NCBI RefSeq assembly: GCF_040024445.1
Contig: NZ_CP157276.1
Span: 3,782,001 to 3,846,000 of the forward strand
Origin: Prescottella soli
GTDB taxonomy: Bacteria > Actinomycetota > Actinomycetes > Mycobacteriales > Mycobacteriaceae
Reading direction: 5' to 3'
Length of the DNA: 64,000 bases
Shown: positions 8,905 to 17,406 of the stretch, piece after piece
Layout of the letters: each line of letters starts with the position of its first letter
Position numbering within the stretch: the first letter of the stretch is position 1
Position numbers and translations under genes: made by a program
Notes under the pieces: model-generated
Told to the model about the DNA's origin: nothing
Seen by the model: only the letters and a program-made list of their open reading frames with translations
The model's database searches: none

Positions 8905-9789
8905 TCAAGCTGGCGGCGGGTCTTTGTGCAAACTCAGTTCATCGAGTACGCGCCGCAGCGGTGGCCAATGCTCGCGACCGCGGCGAACGACGGCGTAGGT
9001 TCGCATGATCACCTCGAGATCGTCGACGCTCTTAACCTGTACCTCCGGGTGCTGACGGGTGCGCTCGAGGGGCAGTAAACCGACGCCGTGGCCGGCGGCA
9101 ATGAGATCGTCGATGAGTTCGAGACTGTCGATGTGGTGGGTAATCCGAGGTGTGAAGCCGGCCATGGAGGCGAGGATGCGCAGTACCTCTTCGTCTGCAG
9201 TGTTGCGCGAGTTGACGATCCAGTTGCTGTCTGCGTAGGAGGACAGTCGACCGGGGCGCAGGGTCGCAGGCGTGCCGAGGCCCCATTCCATCGTCCAGAG
9301 CGAGGTCGCGGTGAAGTCGCTGCGAAGTACCGCCGGCGCGAGGTTGTAGTCGTACGTGAGCGCGATGTCGACATCGTCGCGGGCAAGCAGTTCGAGAGCT
9401 TCGAACGGTTCGTGTTCGGCGATCATGACCGTCAGGGCCGATTCAGCTGTGTCGAGGCGAGCAATGGTCGGCAACAGCGAGCGTCGAATGGCGGACGCGA
9501 AGCCCGCTACCCGCACCGTACCGGCCGGCGTCGCGTCAACGTCGAGATCGAGTATCGCGGCATCGACGGCGGCCAAGATCGTCACCGCGTGCTCGGCGAG
9601 GCGCCGGCCGGCCGGCGTCAGGCGCACCCGGCGGCCGTCGGGTTCTGTCAGCGGTGTGCCGATCTTTCGGGAGAGCTCCGCAATATGTTGGGAGACAGAC
9701 GAAGTCGTCATCCCGAGTTCGTGAGCGACCTCACGCATCGAACCCCACCGGGACAGTTCGAGAAGGATGCGGAGTCGGTGCAGGTCCAT
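8905..9789 (-). CDS. LysR-family transcriptional regulator
   Basis: Classic LTTR (294 aa). The N-terminal winged HTH ([12 protein letters not shown], then [12 protein letters not shown] near residue 30, then [12 protein letters not shown]) is followed by a two-lobed effector domain. It is divergent from an EamA exporter with an 82-bp gap that holds a T-N11-A dyad, the arrangement of an LTTR controlling its neighbour. Inferred target: the exporter gene at 9872. The effector is unknown. Confidence 0.9.
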   Translation of the reverse strand: MDLHRLRILLELSRWGSMREVAHELGMTTSSVSQHIAELSRKIGTPLTEPDGRRVRLTPAGRRLAEHAVTILAAVDAAILDLDVDATPAGTVRVAGFASAIRRSLLPTIARLDTAESALTVMIAEHEPFEALELLARDDVDIALTYDYNLAPAVLRSDFTATSLWTMEWGLGTPATLRPGRLSSYADSNWIVNSRNTADEEVLRILASMAGFTPRITHHIDSLELIDDLIAAGHGVGLLPLERTRQHPEVQVKSVDDLEVIMRTYAVVRRGREHWPPLRRVLDELSLHKDPPPA

Positions 9790-9798
9790 GCCACTATT

Positions 9799-9815
9799 GT
9801 TCAGGATTCTTGAAC
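9799..9815. promoter_or_regulatory. Putative LysR operator
   Basis: GTTCA-N7-TGAAC dyad with an embedded T-N11-A core (9801-9813). It lies 10 bp from the LysR start and 57 bp from the exporter start. This is the usual LTTR recognition-site geometry; binding is inferred. Confidence 0.55.
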
Positions 9816-9871
9816 GATTTGTCCATTATCCTCGCGTGGATTCTGACGGATTAGTTCGCTTCACTGGCGTG

Positions 9872-10765
9872 ATGACAACGATCGAGGCCCGCAGTGCATC
9901 GCGGGCCGGAGCTGGGATGGCAGTCTCTGCGATGCTGTGCGTGCAGCTGGGTCTCGCGGCCTCGGTTGCGCTCATCGACCAGGTGGGCGCAACTGGTGCG
10001 GCCTGGCTGCGGCTCGTTTGGGCCGGCTTTCTACTTGTCGCGATCGTTCGACCACGTCCAGCGCAGTTCACTCGCCGCGCCTTTCGTTTAGCCGCTGCGT
10101 TGGGCGTCGTCACCGCCGGTATGACGGTCCTGTTCATGGCCGCGGCATCGCGAATCCCTCTCGGTACCGCGAGTGCGTTGGAGTTTCTCGGTCCCCTGGG
10201 AATCGCGGTGGCCCGAACCCGCGGAGTCGGCCGTCTGTGGGCGTTGGTCGGCGGCGCCGGCGTCGTGCTGCTGACGCAGCCCTGGAGCGGCGAGGTCGAT
10301 CCGACGGGTGCAGGGTTCGCGCTCGGCGCCGCCGTGTGTTGGGCGGCATACATCTTGCTGACGCAGAAGGTCGGTGACGAGGCGGACGGACTTGCCGGCC
10401 TGTCGATCTCGATGCCGGTCGCCGGGGTTGTCACGACGCTGGTGGCCGCGCCAGGCGTCTTCGAGCGCCTCACGCCGCAGCTGGTTTTCCTCGGTCTCGG
10501 TCTTGCGGTGCTACTCCCGGTGGTGCCCTATTCGCTGGAGCTGCTTGCGCTACGCCGCCTCGATGCGGGGACATTCGGCACACTGATGAGCCTCGAACCT
10601 GCACTTGCGGCGCTCATCGGACTGGTGGCGCTACAACAGATCCCGAACCCGATGGCTCTCCTCGGCATCGGCTTCGTCGTGGCCGCAGGGATCGGCGCAC
10701 AACGTGGCGGCGCCAGAGCGCCTGCGCTGCTCTCGCCCGGATCGGAGAAGCGGCGGGCGACGTAG
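9872..10765 (+). CDS. EamA/DMT-superfamily exporter (RhtA-like)
   Basis: Ten-helix drug/metabolite transporter (297 aa from ATG 9872) with two EamA repeats, as in amino-acid exporters of the RhtA type. Repeat 1 includes [19 protein letters not shown] and repeat 2 includes [16 protein letters not shown], the typical end of each EamA half. The short Arg/Ala-rich C tail is cytoplasmic. The upstream in-frame start at 9767 would overlap the LysR gene and its operator, so the ATG at 9872 is preferred. Substrate not known; export of an amino acid or metabolite sensed by the LysR protein is an inference. Confidence 0.88.
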   Translation: MTTIEARSASRAGAGMAVSAMLCVQLGLAASVALIDQVGATGAAWLRLVWAGFLLVAIVRPRPAQFTRRAFRLAAALGVVTAGMTVLFMAAASRIPLGTASALEFLGPLGIAVARTRGVGRLWALVGGAGVVLLTQPWSGEVDPTGAGFALGAAVCWAAYILLTQKVGDEADGLAGLSISMPVAGVVTTLVAAPGVFERLTPQLVFLGLGLAVLLPVVPYSLELLALRRLDAGTFGTLMSLEPALAALIGLVALQQIPNPMALLGIGFVVAAGIGAQRGGARAPALLSPGSEKRRAT

Positions 10766-11002
10766 GCGCGCACATCTCGTGCCGACACGACACGTCACCG
10801 CAACCGGGTCGGTCCAGATCTGTGGGGGTGGTCGTCGGCTGGAGCAGCGGGCAGATGCTGTGAAGTTGGGAAGAGCGGGAGCGGTCAAGCGATCGAAGAC
10901 CGAGGGAGGAGAAGAGCAGGGGAACGCCTTCGATTTGCTCCTTATGAGCCGATGGCGGGGAGGCGTCGCGGATCGGCAACAAGCCCAGGCTAGTGTCGAG
11001 AC

Positions 11003-11389
11003 ATGCTGGCCACCGCGATCATCGTCATCACTCTTGCCCTGGCCTTTTACTCCATCGGTGTGTGGTCGGAGCGCATCCAGAAGACCCTGAAGTGGTGGCA
11101 TGCCGGCGCCTTCGCGCTCGGCCTGGTCTGCGACGCCACCGGCACCTTCCTGATGAGCCAAATCTCCGGCGAGTCATCGGAAACCGCTACATCCACCTTC
11201 AACAAGATCATGATCGTCACTGGAGCCGTGGCGATCGTGCTCATGGCGATTCACCTGGTGTGGGCCGTCGTCGTTCTGCTCAGGGATCGGCCCTCCGAGA
11301 AGGCGAAGTTCCACCAGTTCAGCCTGGTCGTGTGGACGATCTGGCTGGTGCCCTACTTCACGGGCGCCATCGGCGCTATGAGCGGCTAG
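11003..11389 (+). CDS. Small four-helix membrane protein (HsmA/TIGR03987-like)
   Basis: A 128-aa integral membrane protein with four hydrophobic helices: near residues 1-20, 32-52, 67-90 and 106-124. The segments FYSIGVWSERIQ and LGLVCDATGTFLM with a WW pair between them resemble the conserved family TIGR03987 (HsmA family) as I remember it. That family has no firm biochemical role. The ATG at 11003 has no strong ribosome site. It stands alone between the EamA exporter and a convergent hydrolase gene. Confidence 0.75.
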   Translation: MLATAIIVITLALAFYSIGVWSERIQKTLKWWHAGAFALGLVCDATGTFLMSQISGESSETATSTFNKIMIVTGAVAIVLMAIHLVWAVVVLLRDRPSEKAKFHQFSLVVWTIWLVPYFTGAIGAMSG

Positions 11390-11602
11390 CACTGAACCCG
11401 GTGGGCGCCTGAGGCGTGAATGGATGGTGGGTGGGAGGAGTGCAACGACGACATTCTCCGCGCGCGCGAAACCGGTTGGGGAGGGTCGAGCCGCTGCCGT
11501 CCTGAGCGATGTGCGAGCTACTCGCGGACGTCGACGCTGCTGTGGGCACCTTAGCGGCAATGTGCTGTGTGGAAGCCGGACCCGCACGGCACCCACCGTC
11601 CT

Positions 11603-12445
11603 CTATCCGAGCGTGAGCATCGCCGCGGTGACCTCGCCGACCGCCGCATCGGGGATCGCAGTGGCGGCCTCTTCGAGGACGAGCAGCCGTGCCCCGGGGA
11701 TCTCGCGCGCGATCGCCTGGCCGTTGCCGACGGGGAAGAACCGGTTGCGGCGGCCGTGGACGACGAGCGTGGGAACCTCGATCTCGGGCAGGCGCTCGCG
11801 CCAGCGGGGTTTGCAGTCGAGCCTGGAGAACACCATGCCAATCTGGTTGGCCATCTGGACCAGGGGTGCGGTGCCGGGCGTGCGGTCCCAGATGCGCGCA
11901 GCTGTTGCGCGCGCGGCGACGGGGTCGTCGCCGAGGATCTCCGCGCCCGCGGCGGCGAACTCCGCGACCGCCTCGCGGTCGCTCCAATCAGGCATCGGGC
12001 GCGCGAACAGTCGGCTCATCGTCGCCTGGTCATGGTCGGGGAGGTCATCGTCGGGCTGGCCAGGGGCAACCGGGCGGGTGCCGATCAGGGTGAGCGCCGA
12101 GAAGGCGCCCGGATGGTCGAGCATGGCCACCTGGGCGACCATCCCGCCGACGCCGATTCCCGCGAGGTGTGCAGGCCCGCAGCTCAGCGCGTCAGCAAGG
12201 GCAGCGGCGTCGCCGGCGAGGCTGCGCAAGGTGTAGGCGGGCGCCTCCGGATCCGTCGTCGTGGACTCCCCGCTATCGCGCAGGTCGTAGCGCACCACAC
12301 GGCGCCCGCCGGCGACGAGGCGCTCGCACAGCGCGTCTGGCCAGGAGAGCATCGTCGTTCCGCCCGCGAGCAGAACGAGTGGCGCGTCGTCGTCACCGAA
12401 CGACTCGATGCCCAAGGCGATCCCATTGGCGTTGATAGTGGTCAT
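11603..12445 (-). CDS. Alpha/beta-hydrolase-fold protein lacking the triad
   Basis: Clear alpha/beta-hydrolase fold (280 aa) that begins MTTINANGIALGIESFG. The N-terminal strands, oxyanion-loop region and lid are recognisable. The nucleophile elbow, normally G-A-S-M-G-G in this subgroup, reads GIGVGG, so Ser is replaced by Gly. The acid position in the HGDADP-type loop reads HGRRNR (Asp to Asn), and the usual GMGHDLP reads EAATAIP (His to Thr). I confirmed the elbow from the nucleotides. Classical hydrolase chemistry is therefore unlikely; it may be a pseudoenzyme, a binding protein or a decaying gene. It overlaps the truncated DHFR-like frame upstream by four bases (ATGA). Confidence 0.82.
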   Translation of the reverse strand: MTTINANGIALGIESFGDDDAPLVLLAGGTTMLSWPDALCERLVAGGRRVVRYDLRDSGESTTTDPEAPAYTLRSLAGDAAALADALSCGPAHLAGIGVGGMVAQVAMLDHPGAFSALTLIGTRPVAPGQPDDDLPDHDQATMSRLFARPMPDWSDREAVAEFAAAGAEILGDDPVAARATAARIWDRTPGTAPLVQMANQIGMVFSRLDCKPRWRERLPEIEVPTLVVHGRRNRFFPVGNGQAIAREIPGARLLVLEEAATAIPDAAVGEVTAAMLTLG

Positions 12446-12693
12446 CGGATCACCCGAAGAAGTCGTAGGTCAGTTGCGTCACGGTCGATGTCGAGCTGGA
12501 GGTCGCGGCCGAGGACGACGACGCCCGAGCGGGTGGTCCCCTCGCGCATGATCCGGCGGTCGTCGGAACAGTCGGAAAGCACCCACGTGTACAGGGCCTC
12601 GCCGCCGGTGCCCAGACCGTTGTCCGGGCTGGGATCGGGCCCGGTGACGAAGCCGTCCAGAGAGACCGAGATGTCGGCAACAATTCGAGTCAT
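12442..12693 (-). pseudogene. DHFR/RibD-C-like gene with internal deletion
   Basis: An 83-codon frame whose first ~62 residues (MTRIVADISVSLDGFVTGPD onward, then VVVLGRD) are the N-terminal part of a dihydrofolate-reductase/RibD-C domain protein, normally about 180-200 aa. The last ~20 residues (LQLDIDR...LRLLRVIR) look like the extreme C terminus of the same family. The middle, including most of the substrate and NADPH pocket, is missing, which indicates an in-frame internal deletion. Its stop overlaps the start of the triad-less hydrolase, so it may still be translated for coupling. Confidence 0.6.
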
Positions 12694-12935
12694 ACCAAGG
12701 CAGACCCGATCCGCCGCCCAAACTCATCGCTGACGCATGAAGCGTATGGCGGATGCAACTCGATAGCACGACGCGCGAGGCGGCACGTCGGATGTACACA
12801 GGACGATCGCCCGCGACCACCTCAGCGGCGCATATGTACAGGTGAAAGCACATGGCTTCTTTGGTGTTCGGGGTGGCCGGGTGAACGTTGGTCACGTCCA
12901 TGCGTCCACGTTGCAGCAGCAAGAGAGAGCGTGGG

Positions 12936-13003
12936 GGTGTTCACGTATCGCGGTTTGCCTGCTGAGGCAGATTGATTCGCGATGTGCCCGGTCGGTGATC
13001 ACA
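12936..13003 (+). repeat. Dispersed repeat, copy 2
   Basis: GGTGTTCACG at 12936, preceded by a purine run (AAGAGAGAGCGTGGG), and CGGTCGGTGATCACA ending at 13003. The offset between boxes is 58 bp. It lies in the 365-bp gap between the DHFR remnant and the TetR gene. The rest of that gap shows no gene. Confidence 0.6.
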
Positions 13004-13058
13004 CTTTTCGGAGGCCCCGGACCACACGACGAATGTCGACCCAATATGGGGTCGGGTC

Positions 13059-13691
13059 TCACGATTTTCCGGTAGAGGTCTTCGGAGGTGGGACGACACC
13101 TCGCAGGTAGGCAGTGAGGATGGATTCCAGGGGGGTGGTTCCGTGGATGACCGTCCGCGTGAACACCAAGGAGTCCGTGAGCGAGATCAGCTCCTCGATC
13201 CGCTCGTCTGAATTGGGAAGACCCGCGCTGGTGAGGAGTGACGAGGTCACCTCTCTGGTAATCGCATGGACTTCGGACTGTGTAGTCAGCTTCCCCTGAA
13301 GCAGGGGAACGTCATCGGTTTCGAGGATGAGTGCGTAGCGGGCTTTCATGTCGTCGCGACGGTCCGAGAGTCTCTCGATGAGTGCGCCGATCACACCAGC
13401 AAGCTCGGTGATGCTCAGCTGGTGTTCGCTCTGAGGCGTTGCGCTCAGGGCATCTGCAGCGTGCTTGGCGTCAACTATCGCGCGTTCGGCGAGCGTGTCG
13501 ACTACAAGTTCGAGTAGCGCGAGCCGGGTTCTTGCAAGGTGGGAGGTCGACCCCTGCGGGATCCCGGCTTCTTGGTCGACGGCTCGGTGTGTGAGCGCGC
13601 GAAGTCCGTCGCGGGAAATGATGCGGATGGCGCTGTTTGCGACCAGTCCTCGGCGTTCATTGGCGCCGGTTGCTCGTGCAGGCACAACCAC
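13059..13691 (-). CDS. TetR-family repressor
   Basis: TetR-type regulator (210 aa). N-terminal HTH: ANSAIRIISRDGLRALTHRA followed by DQEAGIPQGSTSHL, the recognition helix near residues 42-52. The C-terminal ligand domain is helical and unassigned. The gene is divergent from a haloalkane dehalogenase, and twin palindromes fill the gap. The GTG start at 13691 lies three bases from an operator with no room for a ribosome site, so the mRNA may be leaderless. A second GTG two codons in is an alternative. It probably represses itself and the dehalogenase, with the inducer perhaps being the halogenated substrate. Confidence 0.86.
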   Translation of the reverse strand: MVVPARATGANERRGLVANSAIRIISRDGLRALTHRAVDQEAGIPQGSTSHLARTRLALLELVVDTLAERAIVDAKHAADALSATPQSEHQLSITELAGVIGALIERLSDRRDDMKARYALILETDDVPLLQGKLTTQSEVHAITREVTSSLLTSAGLPNSDERIEELISLTDSLVFTRTVIHGTTPLESILTAYLRGVVPPPKTSTGKS

Positions 13692-13693
13692 AT

Positions 13694-13737
13694 GCTACAG
13701 GTGTAGCGTATTGTTGAGGTTGTGCTACACCTGTAGC
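13694..13737. promoter_or_regulatory. Twin TetR operators
   Basis: Two perfect GCTACA-N2-TGTAGC palindromes: GCTACAGGTGTAGC at 13694-13707 and GCTACACCTGTAGC at 13724-13737, each other's reverse complement and 30 bp centre to centre (three helical turns). One abuts the TetR start codon; the other is upstream of the dehalogenase gene. Binding by the adjacent TetR protein is inferred from position and symmetry. Confidence 0.75.
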
Positions 13738-13855
13738 GCAACCTCGCGGTGGGGGTTGCTGCGCAGGGGGATTCGGTGGCCGGGGTTTAGTCACTGAGCG
13801 CGCGCTGGCCCTGTCGAGCGACGTGAAGAGATGGTCCGGACGAGGAGGGCGCCCA

Positions 13856-14716
13856 ATGATGATCGATTTCGTTCCCGATAAGACCCTGTATCCGTTCGAG
13901 TCGCGATGGTTCGACTCGTCCGTCGGTCGGGTGCACTACATCGATGAGGGATCCGGACCGCCGATTCTGTTCTGTCACGGCTCGCCGACGTGGAGTTTCC
14001 TATACCGCCACATCGTGAAGGGCCTGCGCGACCAGTATCGGTGCATCGCCGTGGATCATCTGGGCTTCGGACTGTCCGAACGGCCGGAGAATTTCGACTA
14101 CAGGATCGCTGAGCACGCGACGGTCCTGGGTGAACTGATCGACCATCTGCAACTGGACGGCTTCGTCGTGATGGGGCACGACTGGGGCGGCCCTATCGGG
14201 CTGAGCGCGGCAACTGCGCGGGCAGATCGAGTCAGAGGGGTCGTGCTGGGCAACACGGTGTTCTGGCCGATCGAGCCACTGGTCAATCGGGCATTCAGTG
14301 TGATCATGAGCAGCCGCCCCATGCAACGACGCATACTCGGCCAGAATCTGCTTGTGGAGCGATTCCTGCTCGGGGAGCTGGGCCGCACGCTCACCGAGGC
14401 GGAGGCCGACCACTACCGCATGGTGCAACCCACAGAGGAAGCGCGAACTGGGCTCACGTTCATGCCCAAGGAAATTCGCGACGCACGCCCGCTGTTGGAC
14501 CGTCTCGCCCGAGACGTACCCGCCCTGCTGAGACACAAGCCGACGCTGGCAGTGTGGGGGATGCGGGACATGATCTTCCGTCCGAAAGCGTGCATCCCGC
14601 GGATACATGCCGCATTTTCCGATTTCGAGGTTGTCGAGCTACCCCGTGCGCGGCACTTCATCCAGGAACACGAGCCCGACGAGATCATCTCGGCAATCGC
14701 CAATCGGTTCCAGTGA
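13856..14716 (+). CDS. Haloalkane dehalogenase-like hydrolase
   Basis: Alpha/beta-hydrolase (286 aa) with haloalkane dehalogenase features. HGSPTWSFLYR is the HLD-type oxyanion segment. GHDWGG contains the Asp nucleophile with the adjacent halide-binding Trp. WGMRD carries the acid and ARHFIQEHEP the catalytic His. Members cleave carbon-halogen bonds to alcohol plus halide in the cytoplasm. GAGGAGGG six bases before the ATG at 13856 fixes the start. It is divergent from the TetR gene with two operators between them, so it is probably inducible. Epoxide hydrolases share the Asp-Trp elbow but usually not HGxPTWSF. Subfamily and substrate are not certain. Confidence 0.85.
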   Translation: MMIDFVPDKTLYPFESRWFDSSVGRVHYIDEGSGPPILFCHGSPTWSFLYRHIVKGLRDQYRCIAVDHLGFGLSERPENFDYRIAEHATVLGELIDHLQLDGFVVMGHDWGGPIGLSAATARADRVRGVVLGNTVFWPIEPLVNRAFSVIMSSRPMQRRILGQNLLVERFLLGELGRTLTEAEADHYRMVQPTEEARTGLTFMPKEIRDARPLLDRLARDVPALLRHKPTLAVWGMRDMIFRPKACIPRIHAAFSDFEVVELPRARHFIQEHEPDEIISAIANRFQ

Positions 14717-14857
14717 ACAGCGCGGAGGGCGAATGCGTGCGCTTGGGTGGCTCATGATGGCTGGATGGCGGCTGGCTGAGAGAGAACCGTGAGAAGAGAG
14801 GTGAGAGATGAGAGATGAGATGGAGACAGCGTGGAAGTGTGGAGAGAGACAGGGAGA

Positions 14858-14926
14858 GGTGTTCACCAAAGGCGGAGCGAGCTGGGCTGCATGTGGATTG
14901 GATAGTGTTATCAGTCGGTGATCACC
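14858..14926 (+). repeat. Dispersed repeat, copy 3 with purine tract
   Basis: GGTGTTCACC at 14858-14867 and GGTGATCACC at 14917-14926, 59 bp apart; both are near-perfect 10-bp palindromes differing at one position. The inner part (GGCGGAGCG, TGGGCTGCATG, GGATTGGATAG) matches copy 5 closely. A purine-rich tract (about 14776-14857) precedes it. It sits in the 368-bp gap between two convergent genes, which otherwise shows no gene. Confidence 0.7.
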
Positions 14927-15084
14927 CATGGCGGGGCTCCTGATCACACAATCCGGACGAGTTCTAGGTTGGCGAGACTGCCAACTGCAGGGTCCAGTTT
15001 CCGGTGTGGGTGATCGGTGCCGTGTCAATGAAACCGAGGGCTGTCCTAAACGCACTTCGGCCCAGCTTCAGGATCGCTGGTGAA

Positions 15085-16143
15085 TCAGAGCGCGTCGAGC
15101 AGGTCGATTCCCTTATTCTCGATGTCGCCAAGCCGATTGGTCTGGATGACGACTGCGCGGTGCTGCGCGCGGTCCATCACGATGACACCTAGGAAGCCGC
15201 CGGTCTCGCCAGCGTGCATTGTGTACTCGCGTCCGCCGCGGTTGAGGATTGTCCACGTCATGCCTCCGCGAGTGCCGCCGATCTTGTCCCATCGAGGGGT
15301 CATCGCACTCGAGCCCGGCGCGGTCTCGGCCAGGAGAGCTGATGTGTAGCGGGCCATGTCCGGAAGAGTGGAGCGCAGCCCGCCGGCCGGTGCGTAGGCG
15401 TCGAGCGGCCAGGGGGCCTGAGGCCGACCCTGGGCATTGACGCCGGTGCTGACGTCAGTGGGAAGGTCGGCGGAGGTAAGTGGCAGCCAGGTGTGCGACA
15501 AACCGAGCCTATCGAGCATCCGTTCGCGCAACAGCGTCGCGTAGTCGGTGTGGGCGGCCGCCGCGACAGCCTGGCCGAGCAGTGCATATCCGAGCGTGGA
15601 GTAGGAGACGACGAGGCCGCGGCCGATGAGAGGCGACCACCTCGCCTGATTGAGAAGAGCTTCCCGGTCGAAGGTGAATGGGTTCTTCCCCTCCAGCTGC
15701 CACGCGATCCCGCCGACCGCCATGTCCGGCGTGAGCGCGAACTGAGGCAGGCCGGAGCGGTGGCTTGCGAGCTCGATCAGCGTGACGTCCGCGACAGGGG
15801 TGCCTGCGACGGGGAGGAGTTCGCCGACTTTGGTATCTTCGCGGACCTCGCCGCGCGAGACCGCATCGGCGAAGAGCCCCGCGGTGAATGTTTTGGTGAT
15901 GGAGCCGATTTCGTACTCGGAGTCGTCCGCGGCACCGAAGTGCGCATACCGGACACCTGACGAGTCGATGTAGGCGACGCTGGCCGCATCCTGCGGTGTC
16001 CGCTCCAGGATCGGTCGGGCTGCTTCCGCGAGGCTTGCATCCCCTGCGCCGGTGAACGGTGCGAGCGCGGCCGCGGCGGGCGCCGCGCCCACCGTCAGCG
16101 CGACCACGCACGCCGCGGTGGTCATCAAGATCGATCGGCGCAT
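15085..16143 (-). CDS. Secreted serine beta-lactamase-like hydrolase
   Basis: Class C beta-lactamase/D-alanyl-D-alanine-carboxypeptidase-like protein (352 aa) with a Sec signal peptide (MRRSILMTTAACVVALTVG, then APAAA). The SxxK motif is SITK, with GSITKTFTAGLFADA around it near residue 85. The second motif is YSTLGY, and the KTG-like motif is HAGETGG. The ATG at 16143 follows a GGGGGGAA ribosome site. It acts outside the cytoplasmic membrane, probably on peptidoglycan peptides, D-amino-acid peptides or esters; a true beta-lactamase role cannot be read from sequence. It converges with the dehalogenase gene. Confidence 0.87.
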   Translation of the reverse strand: MRRSILMTTAACVVALTVGAAPAAAALAPFTGAGDASLAEAARPILERTPQDAASVAYIDSSGVRYAHFGAADDSEYEIGSITKTFTAGLFADAVSRGEVREDTKVGELLPVAGTPVADVTLIELASHRSGLPQFALTPDMAVGGIAWQLEGKNPFTFDREALLNQARWSPLIGRGLVVSYSTLGYALLGQAVAAAAHTDYATLLRERMLDRLGLSHTWLPLTSADLPTDVSTGVNAQGRPQAPWPLDAYAPAGGLRSTLPDMARYTSALLAETAPGSSAMTPRWDKIGGTRGGMTWTILNRGGREYTMHAGETGGFLGVIVMDRAQHRAVVIQTNRLGDIENKGIDLLDAL

Positions 16144-17005
16144 TTCTGCATTCCCCCCGGAAGTCGTGTGCGAAAGCCCGAGCCGACACCTTCGCACACT
16201 GGAGTGTGGCCGACTGCCCTTTGCCCACACTGGGTGAGGAAGGTCACCCACCCGGGACGGCACGTTCTCTGCGAGAGGCGGGGCGAGCGAAGAGACGGAC
16301 ACGAAATCGCACACAGATGGCTGCCGGGCCCCTTCCGGGGGAGGACCTCGAGTTTCTGGAACGGGTCCGGTGGGTGCAGCGTCTGAACGACGTTGCTGCC
16401 GGTGCGGGATCGCGGCCGTTCGTGGTCCCCACCGTGCTGGCCGTGATCCGGCGGCAGCTTTGCCGGCGTCGTTGTGGGGGCGCCGAGGTTGATGGTGCCG
16501 CGCCTGCGATCGACGGGGGGCTTGAGCGTTGCCTGCTTGTGTTGTCGCGGAGATCTTCTCGGCCGCAGGAACCGTGATCGGCAAGGCGTTCTCGGGTGGC
16601 CCCCGTATTTGCTTGCACCGCAGGTCGGTTCGTCGCAGTGGCGACGACTCGCGGTAGCGAGGCGATGGCGCCGCGGACACCGGGGGAGATCATCAAGCTA
16701 TGCGCCCCGCGCTAGCCGGCGCAGCAGTGGGGGGATCGGGCAGTTCGTGGGTGATGTCGTTCGACGAGGATTCAAGGCGACGCGGCTCATGGCGATGGAA
16801 GACTCTCTCGAGCAGCTTCGCGTCACCAGTCCGCCGCCCGTACCGCTGGCCCGGCGGTAAGTCGTGCGAATGGTCAAGTGACTCAACAGTATTAGTCGTT
16901 CTTAGGTCTGCGGTGTGGCGGTATGGTTGGGGCGTAAGGCATTGGCTTTGCATTACCCCCAATCATTAAGGGAGGCAGAGGTAATAAGAAGTCGAACGAC
17001 AGAAC
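16144..17005. other. Gene-poor stretch upstream of recombinase stub
   Basis: Some 860 bases without a convincing gene. Short frames on both strands lack ribosome sites and resemble nothing I know. A 16-codon peptide frame begins at 16666 (MAPRTPGEIIKL), without support. The last ~60 bases are AT-richer and end in AAGGGAGGCAGAGG before the recombinase stub, so they are probably its leftover leader. Confidence 0.4.
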
Positions 17006-17086
17006 ATGCTCGGCTATGTGCGCGTCAGCACCGACGAACAAGCCCGTGGCGGGCTAGGGCGAGTCTCCTGTATGTGTGAGTGATCT
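17006..17086 (+). pseudogene. Serine recombinase N-terminal stub
   Basis: The frame starting ATG 17006 encodes MLGYVRVSTDEQARGGLG, the catalytic N terminus of a serine resolvase/integrase (the Ser of RVST is the nucleophile). After about 18 codons the family match ends and the frame stops at 17086. Everything downstream, including the rest of the catalytic domain and the DNA-binding domain, is gone. It marks the edge of a deleted phage, plasmid or transposon. Confidence 0.7.
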
Positions 17087-17101
17087 CGCGGCAGAGCGGC
17101 G

Positions 17102-17350
17102 CTGAACCCCGACGCGAGCGCGGCGTTGTTCGAGCGCTTCGCCGCCGACCGGTTCTGGAGCGTGCGGATCGCGGTCGCCGAGCATCCGAACGCCACGCGG
17201 AGCACAGTGATCGGGCTGCTCGAGCCGATCCGCGCCGCCGCGGGGTGGTGCACCACGCAGCTCGGAAGCGGCTCGAGCGCGAGGGCGTGGAGTTCGGCGA
17301 CGGCGGGATGCCAACCGATTACGCGGCCAGACTGGGCCCGTGCACAAGAA
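17102..17350 (+). pseudogene. Frameshifted leucine-rich-repeat-variant fragment
   Basis: One frame reads LNPDASAALFERFAADRFWS then VRIAVAEHPNATRSTVIGLL, the pattern of leucine-rich repeat variant (LRV) repeats. Near 17228 the match moves to another frame, DPRRRGVVHHAARKRLEREG. No start precedes it, and it directly abuts the recombinase stub. Read as a truncated and frameshifted remnant. Confidence 0.5.
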
Positions 17351-17406
17351 GCAATAGGATGCGACACACGGGCCGGATCCGCCGGGCGAGACGAAGGGCG
17401 AAACGC

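Noticed and set aside
16144-16680. An N-terminal extension of the beta-lactamase-like protein reaching 16680.
   Set aside because: The extension is low-complexity, lies before a perfect signal peptide, and the ATG at 16143 has its own GGGGGGAA site.
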